Assembly: GCA_013420905.1 (NCBI GenBank)
Contig: JAAXNY010000005.1
Location: forward strand, 1,798,001 to 1,862,000
Direction: 5' to 3'
Source of the DNA: Collybia mongolica
Lineage: Eukaryota > Basidiomycota > Agaricomycetes > Agaricales > Clitocybaceae
Length of the DNA: 64,000 nt
The notes beneath the pieces were generated by a model. It saw only the letters and a list, made by a program, of their open reading frames with translations. It was not told where the DNA came from and did not search any database. Shown here in pieces: positions 55,974-64,000 of this stretch (position 1 is its first letter; every line of letters begins with the position of its first letter). A program made the position numbers and the translations under genes.

Positions 55974-57084
55974 ATGGTATGTTCATTCTACGCTTACAAG
56001 AGCGTCCGACGTGTATTGAGGCAGTTAATATAGTTCCGGAATACCTACGATTCGGACAACACAGTTTTCTCTCCCCAAGGACGACTGCATCAAGTCGAGT
56101 ATGCATTGGAAGCGGTGAAGCAAGGATCTGCCGCGGTCGGCCTGCGCTCCAAAACGCATTCAGTGCTCCTAGCTTTAAAGGTATATCACCGATACATCTC
56201 GGTGTGTTACATAGATGAGACTCTTAACCTTCTCCCATCAGCGATCAACTGGTGAACTTGCCTCCTACCAGCAAAAGATGTTCCGGATAGACGACCACGT
56301 TGGAATCGCGATAGCTGGCTTGACGTCCGATGCGCGTGTGTTGAGGTATTTCTATTGAAAATGTTCATATCGAATGTGTATTCATTGGATCGCGGCGCAG
56401 TAACTTTATGAGGCAACAAGCCATGTCGTCGAAGATGGTGTTCAATAGACCAGTGCCCGTAAATCGGCTCGTGTCTGCTATTGCTGACAGTTGGTCGTCC
56501 GATTTATATGATATACCAAATACTGATCTCTATATAACCAGAGGCCCAAGTAAATACCCAAGAATACGGTCGCCGCCCATACGGTGTTGGGTTCCTTGTT
56601 ATCGGCCAAGACCAGTCTGGGCCTCACCTTTACGAATTTTCACCATCTGGGAATTCGTACGAATACTTCGCAATGTCAATCGGGGCGAGGAGTCAGAGTG
56701 CAAAGACATATTTGGAGAAGCATTATGAAAGTTTCGCAGATAGTACGTTTGCGATACTATAATATTTTTATGTGATTAGATCCCTAATCTGAACAATCGG
56801 GGTTTCTAGGCACCCTGGAGGAGCTTGTCACACATGGACTGCATGCGCTGCGTGAAACGCTTCAACAGGACAAAGAACTCAATGTCAACAACACTTCGAT
56901 CGGCATCGTCGGACCCGCAAGTGTTCACGAAGAGGGCATCCTACCAAGTGGACCATTCCGTATCTTAGAGGGGGAGAAAGTAGAGCCATTCTTACAAACT
57001 ATGGTACCGAAAGACACTAACGCGAGCGCTGCCGCTGCACCCCCTGCAACGACTGCAGACGAAGATGTGCAAATGGCTGAGTAG
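55974..57084 (+). CDS. PRE5: 20S proteasome subunit alpha-6 (PSMA1/Pre5)
   Basis: The first coding exon is just ATG (55974-55976); a 57-nt intron leads to [36 protein letters not shown], the alpha-subunit N-terminal gate and helix H0. [76 protein letters not shown] and [16 protein letters not shown] match alpha-6. The C-terminus is acidic and Ala-rich, ending VQMAE. About 275 aa. The subunit forms part of the outer ring controlling substrate entry. Confidence 0.95.
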
Positions 57085-57187
57085 ATTGTAATAATAGTCC
57101 TTATTTCTTATTCCCTTCGCCTTCCCTTCGTGTGATTAAATTATATTGAATGAGTGGTGATTACTTTTTTCCGCCCGCCCTCCTCAT

Positions 57188-58836
57188 TCACCTGCGTGCC
57201 GTCCAGGCCGCTTTTCGCCACATTCTCGCAGCCAGCCCTGGCTGTCGCAACGTTACTAGCACATGCATCATTGCACTAAGGAGCATTACACTCCCAGCCT
57301 GATGGGCGGCAGCTAGTGGGACTGGGACGAGGAACAGGAGAGTCGAAATTCCGAGACAAACTTGTAAATTGGCCATTGCGAACGCCACCGCTGCTGCCAT
57401 GCGTGTGAGAGGTGGTAACAGAGCACGTAGTGTTGGACGGAACGTCTGAGCATATAGGAAAGCAGTGCTAAAATACGTCGTCATAGCCTAAAACTTGGTC
57501 AGTTCCAAACTAATTGGAATGACCTGCAGAGACTCACGAGGACACGATGGTCAAACTGCACTGTAGTAGGATTTTCAAAGATATTGCGCCACCAAAGGTC
57601 GGATTTGTCTGCCTTCTTAGCGTATGCTGGGTCGAAAAGTTCATCGCCTGGAGGTGCTAAGCGGCCACCCATAAAGGGAAACTCATTGTAGACTAGGCCC
57701 GCGTCCAGTCCAGCAACGAATGCACCTAATAACAAAGTCATTAGTATACCGACTTGATGGGAAAACATGCCTCGTACCTGACAGAGCGGTGAGGAAAACC
57801 AAACCCGTTATTATCCACGCTTGGGCTTTGAATGCCCGAACCGATGAATTCCCCAGGATGACTTTAATGTTTGCTCCCTTAACCCCACTCCAAGCTGCAC
57901 CTTGGCTGAATTTCCAATCCTTGATACTAGCGATGCCTGCACCAAACATCCCAGCATAGAGCAAAAGGGCCAGACCTAGATGTGCAGCGAGACGATACTG
58001 CGACACACGGGGAACCGCCCCGGGGGTGTCAAATAGGTGCTCTTGCAATCCAGATTGAACCATGTACCACCCCATAAGACCCTGGGCCCCGATCAACGCG
58101 CCCAAACCGCCCATTCTAGTGGCGGTGCTAACGGAAATCTTCTTACGCACTGCGAAGTAGACCAAAGGCCCAACGAACACCACGCCAATCAACCGTCCAA
58201 GAATTCGATGACCCCATTCCATAGAGAAGATAAACTTGAAGTCGTCCAGTGTCGCATTTGAATTTAACCTGTGAAAAGATTACTAGAATACTAACGAAGA
58301 GAGAATGATATGCACATCTTAAATTCGGGCGTAGCTTTGTACTTGTCGAACTCCGCTACCCATTCCTCATGGGTGAGGGGTGGTAGGATTCCTGTAATAG
58401 GTCGCCATTCCGTGATGCTCAGACCGGATTCGGTGAGACGGGTAACCCCACCCACAACGATGATAGCAAAAACCAACGTTGAAGACGTCAGAAGCCAGAA
58501 TCCAACAGATCGTGGCGATAGGACGGGAAGGGCCTCCGATGCTACTGCCTCACCACTTGCGTTGGACGAAAAGAAACGGGTTCGGGAGGCACGCACGGGT
58601 GATTCGTGCGCTGTGAATACCGAGTGTGTGCGAGAATGTCTAGTACTCAGCCGCAGCGCCTCCAATGGGCTTTGAGACCCACGAAAAACTGCCCGACGTG
58701 CAGCATGAAAACTGAGTGGTTTTGACCAGATTTTTTGCGTCGCTGGGCTCTGTAGGAGCGGGCGGAGGCATGTAATCCTCCTGAGAGCTCCTAGCAGCAT
58801 CGGAGTAGGCACAGCAGCCACAGATAGCTGCAACAA
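57188..58836 (-). CDS. COX15: Heme A synthase COX15
   Basis: Four exons, about 490 aa, ATG 58836. An Arg/Ser-rich mitochondrial presequence (~120 residues) precedes the first membrane segment VGFWLLTSSTLVFAIIVVGGVTRLTESGLSITEWRP, the COX15 hallmark. Later come FSMEWGHRILGRLIGVVFV, AAHLGLALLLYAGMFG, FAGLDAGLVYNEFPFMGG (DAGLVYNxFP motif), TTVQFDHRVLA and AAHQAGSVMLLSAMMH. Those four His-containing helices bind the two hemes. The enzyme oxidises heme O to heme A for cytochrome oxidase in the inner membrane. Later ATGs in the presequence are possible starts. Divergent from BOL3, 186 bp apart. Confidence 0.95.
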
Positions 58837-59022
58837 TGACTAACAAGAAGTATGAGAGAGTGAACTCGGTATTGAAAGAATATTGCTAATGGATGTTTGA
58901 AGAGAGAGATTTGTCGGAAGGATCGCGTCCGCATTTGGAACGCGCCGCTGACCAATGAGAGCCATCGAAAATGAGTGTCTGCTCTGGGCGGGTCCGGGCT
59001 TTCCGCCTTGTTTTTGGCCAAC

Positions 59023-59480
59023 ATGTTCTCCATCGCCCGTCGACTCGTCCCCACTGCACTGGGTGTCCGTAGGTTCTCCCCTACTGCACTACGCCTGACG
59101 GATGCCCCTGCAGTCGAACTAGATGGGGAGAAACTCATCCATGCCAAGCTGACCGATCGCTTCTCCCCATCCCAACTCCAAGTGCAGGACGTCTCTGGTT
59201 TGTCTGTTTTCTTCTTTCTTTCTTTCCTTCCTTTTTTGTGCGCTGATCTAACTTTAAACAAAACATATATTCGTTGCTCCATAGGGGGCTGTGGATCTTT
59301 CTATGCCATCACTATCGCCAGCCAGTCCTTCAAGGGACTCTCCGTGGTAAAGCAGCATAAACTTGTTACAGAAACGCTAAAAAAGGAGATCGAAGGAATC
59401 CACGGGCTCCAAGTACGTTGCTCTAGCTTTCGCACTGCCGGAGAGCTCATGGTGCCTAGATCAAGACCCTCGTTCAATAA
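59023..59480 (+). CDS. BOL3: Mitochondrial BolA-like protein BOL3/BOLA3
   Basis: Three exons, about 105 aa: ATG 59023, intron ~83 nt, then intron 59413-59459, stop 59478-59480 (ending HGLQIKTLVQ). The Arg-rich N-terminus MFSIARRLVPTALGVRRFSP is a presequence. The BolA fold blocks are LQVQDVSGGCGSFYAITIAS, SFKGLSVVKQHKLVTETLKKEI and GIHGL, with the invariant His pair (KQH, IHG) for Fe-S binding. BOLA3 type helps glutaredoxin deliver clusters to lipoate synthase and complex II. Without the last splice the frame would run on 50 codons of non-family sequence, so the spliced end is preferred. Confidence 0.9.
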
Positions 59481-59802
59481 TGTCCACTACACCTTGACTT
59501 CGCAGTCACAAATTCATCATATTGAAATGGGTTCGAACCAGGCTACCGGCGCCCCACCTACTTGCTTTAATAATGATAGATCATCTAGACCTTCTTTGTA
59601 CGGGTCAAATCGGCACATGATACCATCATAATTTTTTTTATCCTTATATGGGCGGAGCAAGTACGGGCGAAAGGACGCAATGCTTGATTGATGATGGTAA
59701 TATTCCTACCAAGGCACCGATTATGATTATCCATCCAATGAACCTCATTTTGTTTCTGAATACAGTCAACGATGGATATCATCAAACTTGTGCACCAATT
59801 TC

Positions 59803-60964
59803 TTATTCTCTCCTGCTCGGTTCCTCCTTGAAGTTGTTTCTTGGAACGCCATTCATTTTCGTCTTGAATAATCGAATCAGTGTTATGGAATCACGGCCAT
59901 AGATGTGTCGATGTGGGTCGTCAGAAACCTGGCATGCGTTCAACCAGGTGGATGATATAACGTGGATAACGTGGGCAAGAAATACCTCAACCCACGAGAA
60001 CTTCTTCTTTAACAGCGTGAAAAAGCGCCTGTCACCCTACAGAAAATGAAAATCAGCTAAATCACGAAGTAATTCAAAAGTCTATGCTACCTTTCTCCGT
60101 TTCTTGTAGCAAAACAAGACCTCTGTTGCGTCACCAACCAGGTCGGACAGCGTTTGCACTAACAGTGGGAAGGCCGGCTCGAAATAAACACAGTCGGCGG
60201 CCAAAATTAAATCAGGAGGTAGTATATCCGAGGGCACTGGGGATCCCCTGAATGGGTGGTACCCAAGTGAGGAACAGAGCTGCTTGATCAGGCGAAGAGG
60301 GAGAAGGAGCAGACCAATTGAGCTCAGATACTGTGACCGTCGATTCCAACCTGTTCTCTAGTACATTCCGATGCATGATGCCAAGGAGCGGGCTGTACAG
60401 AAAAAGGAAAGGGGGAGGAGTGTTACAGCGTGCAGTGGAAAACGCAAGGCCAGAGGAATTGGAACGAAACGAACGCTTGGTCCGTTATCCACACGTTTCC
60501 ACCTAGCTTCCCTGCCACCAACCCCACAAGCCCAGTCCCGCTGCCGAGTTCGAGGATATTCCTACCTGTGACGAAGCTTGGTCCTTTCTTGACAAGGTAA
60601 TTGGACAGCACCTGGTCACGCCAGGCGTTCAGAGGATTAGTATAATTTATCGCCGAGATGCTTCTTTGGTGAGCACCTGCCCAGCCGGCCACGCAACGCC
60701 TCCACATCCGGGTGTAGCATCCATCGAAAGGGTGATCGTGACGAAAGGCTGCAGATCATCTTCGCTGTTGAGGAAGGTAAGTTTGAAAGTCTCGTCGTGG
60801 ACTGAGTGCGATTGTTGAGGAAGCACTGATAAGAGCTTTGAGGAGCCCTTTTGGTTCTCGTTGTGGTCGATTTCGTCAGTTTTATCTGACTGTTGCATAT
60901 AGTGTCTGAGGGGATCCTGGATATCGAGCTGCTCCTCGCGAGCGATGAGGTTTAAAGCCATCAT
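59803..60964 (-). CDS. Protein-lysine methyltransferase, METTL21/EFM6-like
   Basis: Four exons, about 320 aa; ATG 60964, stop 59803-59805. An N-terminal domain (LSMDATPGCGGVAWPAGQVLSNYL) leads to the SAM-binding motif NILELGSGTGLVGLVAGKLGG and NVWITDQ. Next come HRNVLENRLESTVTVSELNW and the post-I motif LILAADCVYFEPAFPLLVQTLSDL (D..Y....F..L..TL, typical of METTL21/EFM). Then VLFCYKKRRKGDRRFFTLLKKKF. Fungal relatives methylate lysines of elongation factor eEF1A; the exact substrate here is not shown. Confidence 0.87.
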
Positions 60965-61277
60965 GTGGTGGCTGTTGCCTCATCCGACAAGAGCTACATA
61001 CAAAATCCATCAGAGCGAAATTCCGTAAAATTGAGCTTGATTGAATGATATGGAGTATCCTCCATTGTAATTGATACCGATAGAGAAGTATTGTTTCGTT
61101 GCACCGTATCATTTCTTGAATCAAACAGGCGCTCTACATAGTTGCAAGATGGAGATATTCTTGTATCTGCTCCAACCCTGCAGAAATGTAAACATGTCAC
61201 GCAACTAAGACATCGCGTGAAGGGCTGCATGTTTCGGTTGACAGTCTCCTCGTTTCTTTCTGTCCTCTACCACCCAC
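60965..61277. promoter_or_regulatory. Divergent promoter of methyltransferase and CBM48 gene
   Basis: 313 bp between two divergent starts (60964 minus, 61278 plus). No coding content recognised and no strong TATA seen. Confidence 0.5.
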
Positions 61278-63531
61278 ATGGCCGATAAACACGAGGTCGT
61301 TTTTCAGTGGTAATTAATTGACACGTTGTCTCCTATCTTCCCCGAAACACTCATAACTTCCTCAGGCCGCACCCTGAACCAAATACGGTCATAGTGACCG
61401 GCACTTTCGATGATGTGAGACGGCCCATCTCTTTCTTATAAACGCGTGCTAAACAATTTGTCTCTTTTAGTGGGCGAAGGCAATTCATCTCACGAAGGGC
61501 CCAACGGGGTTTCATGGCTCCACAAGAATACCATGGAACGAGAAGATTGCATACAAATTCATTGTAGACGGAGAGTGGATGCTTCTTGAGGGCGAACCGA
61601 CTGAGGCAGACCGAGACGGGAATATGAATAACATATACACATCACCCCCTCTCTCTGACGTCACGCCACCGGTGGCCAAGCCTACCATGGTCGTATTAGC
61701 TGGGACAACACAGGAGCTTCCTCAACCAGAGCCCACCATGAACGCGACGACACCAAATAATTTATCCCTTCCAAAGCCAGGGTCCGAGGATGTAGCGTCA
61801 CTGGCGGACAGCACAACGGATATTACGGAGGATGTATCAGAACAGAAACCAGAAACTACTGTCATACCAGGAGCAAACGACGAGACGGATTTCACAGCTG
61901 ACGGTGGACCAGAACATTCCAAGCATGCTGTCACTCCCAAACCCGAATCCCCAGTCGCTCCCGTCGTCAAAGATAATGAGTCTGATCTTTCACGAGACAA
62001 TGCTGCCCCTGCTAGTGTAGACGAGGTAAGTGTACAATTAATTTTAGGTAACGCCAAAACTTAACGTTCTTTTCATCTTCAGGCCACCATACGGAAACGT
62101 AAGCCTGATGATGAACACGATGCTCTAGAGAACTACACATCATCTTTACCTGATACCGCACCCTCTCCAGTTGCCCCTGATGTTCCCATCTCTATCGTTC
62201 CCGTAAATGCCCCGGAAAACAACACAGCGCCTCCGGAAATTCTACTCTCAGAGACCCAAGCCCCTGCCACGGAACCAACCCAGCCTCTCGTTACAACCCT
62301 CGACGCTGCAGCGCCCCCACCTCCCGAGGAGCTCACCTTCTCTACACATGGCATTATCGCTCCGGGATCTGCCACTCCCATAGTTGGTGAAATTAATACA
62401 AGGAACGCGGAACCATCCCCACCCGTAAAGGTATCGCATTTTGATACCGACACCACTACTCACATCGAGCCAGAGGCGGTGCCTCTCCCTCCAAGCGCTA
62501 GTGACTTGAATTCCGAGACCTCTATTACTGCTGAACCCCAGATATTCACGATAACGGACTTGCATGCCCCTAAAACACCTCCTTTAGATCATGCTGTCGA
62601 AGGGCCGCAGGAAATTGGCACACACGTCAAGGACAGTGAGCATTTGGCCCCTACACCTGAATCCCACGCACTGGTTGACGACTCCATTGCTTCTTCCTCC
62701 ACCACTCATTTGGCTGTAATGGAGGACAAACCTGTAATAGAGGTGAAAGAGAACTCCATTGCAGTGCCCTCGCATGTCACGGAAGAAAGGCCGCTCAAAC
62801 TACTTAAACCGACTGATGAGCTCAGCACGGCGTCGCCCCACGCCAGTGAGACTCCAGAACAGGATGAAAAACTCACCATGACACCTTCACACACAACCGC
62901 TGACGAAGCGGCAGAAGATTTAAACTTGGTACATACCACAACAGACACCACATCAGACACTAACGTTCCTTCTGCCCCTGTTGGAGACACGGATAACGTT
63001 GTGCGTTCTATCCCAGCCCAGGCAATCGACGAGCCGACGCCACAAATCCATACACCTATTGGGGAGGGCGGCAAACAGGAAGAAGCTGCTTCTGCTGCAG
63101 AACCAACAGACAAGGACAATGCACCATCCGAAGAGGTCACTTCTGCCCCTCCAAAATCTATGGATGCAGCACTCGAGTCCTCTGCCATTACCACTGCACC
63201 AACAGAATTTTCTACCCAGCCCGCCCCGAGATCCGCGGCAGGGAAAGCCAATGGCTCGGCTCCACCGGTTGCGGCAGAAAGGCCGACAACTAATGGACAC
63301 ACCGACACAACAGCAACCTCTCCCACTACAGAGCAGACAAAGCCAGGCGCACCAGCCTCACCCTTGACTCCTACGAAACACACTAAACAAACCTTCCCTT
63401 CTTCGGATTTACCATCGTCTTCGCCTTCGTCCTCCAAACATAACTCAGACAAAGCACGGAAAAAGAGGACGTCATTCATAAGCAAAGTAAAACACCTATT
63501 CACACATGACAAAGATAAGGAGAAAAAATAA
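61278..63531 (+). CDS. CBM48 / AMPK glycogen-binding protein (Crp1/Mdg1-like)
   Basis: Four exons, about 695 aa, ATG 61278 (MADKHEVVFQW). Residues ~10-85 are the glycogen-binding domain: PHPEPNTVIVTGTFDDW, KAIHLTKGPTGFHGSTRIPW, KIAYKFIVDGEWMLLEGEPTE, NNIYTSPP. Trp and Lys of the sugar-contact face are conserved. The remaining ~600 residues are Thr/Pro/Glu/Ala-rich and disordered, ending in a basic KARKKRTSFISKVKHLFTHDKDKEKK (FISKVKHLF is membrane- or kinase-like). Yeast Crp1/Mdg1 share this layout and act in pheromone signalling and DNA-structure recognition; glycogen binding is inferred. Confidence 0.85.
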
Positions 63532-64000
63532 TATCTAAAGTCATTTCGATTGTAATGTACTGAACAAATAATAATGTCTGTACTTCACGGCAATCTATTC
63601 CTCTTAGTTTTCCTTTCTACCTTCTACACACTTACTATGTTGTGGCCTTTGCTTCGATTTTGTTAACCTCCTTAGCCTTCAATACCTTTTATCAATATGC
63701 TTGGTTCAGACATTCATGTGGCATTATATCACCCTTAATTTTCTATAATGAAAGAAGGCGCTTGCGAGAGCTTTTGTAGATCACCACAAGCTGCAAATCT
63801 ATGGTCCATACTTGAGGGAACAACAATTCAAATTATTCTAGTATGCTGCACCAGAGTGCTGCATACACTACATGTAAGCTCCCTAAGACTACAGTTGATC
63901 TGGAGTCAGTGCATTGTATACTGGACACAACTGATCCCAAGCAGCTATCAAGTTTCCAATCAGTTGACGCACCCAATTACGGATAATCAGCGTCCAAAGC
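63532..64000. other. Right end of window, no gene seen
   Basis: 469 bp of AT-rich sequence after the CBM48 stop. No frame above ~40 codons with any family motif; presumably 3' UTR and terminator plus intergenic DNA. Confidence 0.6.

Noticed and set aside
59524..59534. GGGTTCGAACC looking like a tRNA T-loop
   Set aside because: The T-stem does not pair on either strand and no D-arm, anticodon arm or acceptor stem can be drawn around it.
62706..63512. 268-codon antisense frame opposite the CBM48 gene
   Set aside because: Low-complexity Ser/Val/Gly product caused by Thr/Ala/Pro codons on the other strand.

Overview
The window comes from a nuclear genome of a filamentous basidiomycete, most likely a mushroom-forming Agaricomycete. 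The genes are dense and cut by many introns of about 40-110 nt with GT..AG ends, and almost every recognisable gene is a conserved fungal housekeeping gene. I rebuilt about 31 protein genes by joining open frames across introns where the family's conserved blocks resume in the right phase. No rRNA, tRNA, CRISPR array or bacterial-type operon was found. The genus cannot be named from the sequence alone.

Layout. 1-1.6 kb: 3' part of a Ser/Pro-rich CUE-domain protein (+). 1.7-3.6 kb: HEI10/CCNB1IP1-type meiotic RING E3 (-). 4.1-8.1 kb: KCS1 inositol-hexakisphosphate kinase (-). 8.1-10.4 kb: long AT-rich non-genic stretch holding heat-shock elements. 10.4-12.1 kb: orphan gene with a TFIIS-N/LEDGF-IBD-like C-terminus (+). 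12.4-15.0 kb: an apparently complete pogo/Tigger DNA transposon with TIRs and TA target duplication. 15.4-17.7 kb: FHA-forkhead transcription factor (-). 17.8-18.6 kb: MTFP1/MTP18-like mitochondrial fission protein (+). 18.8-20.5 kb: eIF2B-delta (GCD2, -). 20.8-25.2 kb: nuclear 5'-3' exoribonuclease RAT1/XRN2 (+). 25.4-27.8 kb: unknown conserved-looking protein (-). 28.1-29.0 kb: SEC22 R-SNARE (-). 29.2-30.0 kb: MPO1/DUF962 (+). 30.3-31.7 kb: short-chain dehydrogenase (-). 31.9-33.7 kb: unknown protein with a PIP-box-like N-terminus (-). 34.5-38.5 kb: assimilatory nitrite reductase (+). 38.6-39.4 kb: dUTPase (+). 39.7-40.6 kb: head-to-head GatC (-) and mS34 (+). 40.9-44.4 kb: two tandem secreted M43 metalloproteases (-). 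45.9-46.5 kb: NUDT15-like Nudix hydrolase (+). 46.8-48.5 kb: tail-anchored acyl-CoA-binding protein of ACBD5/Atg37 type (+). 48.7-50.5 kb: glutathione-dependent formaldehyde dehydrogenase (-). 50.7-51.4 kb: VFA1 (+). 51.8-55.7 kb: large Q/P/RGG-rich protein (+). 56.0-57.1 kb: proteasome alpha6 PRE5 (+). 57.2-58.8 kb: COX15 (-). 59.0-59.5 kb: BOL3/BOLA3 (+). 59.8-61.0 kb: EFM6/METTL21-like methyltransferase (-). 61.3-63.5 kb: CBM48 (AMPK-glycogen-binding) Crp1/Mdg1-like protein (+).

No single pathway is encoded. There is a loose theme of mitochondrial genes in head-to-head pairs: GatC with mS34 (mitochondrial translation) and COX15 with BOL3 (heme A and Fe-S maturation). The parts most worth a second look are the micro-exons (7-18 nt) that carry catalytic or zinc-binding residues and are easily missed by gene finders, the nested repeat layout of the transposon ends, the HSE array before the orphan gene, and the concentration of CACGTG motifs in intergenic DNA, one of them at the centre of a perfect 20-bp palindrome.
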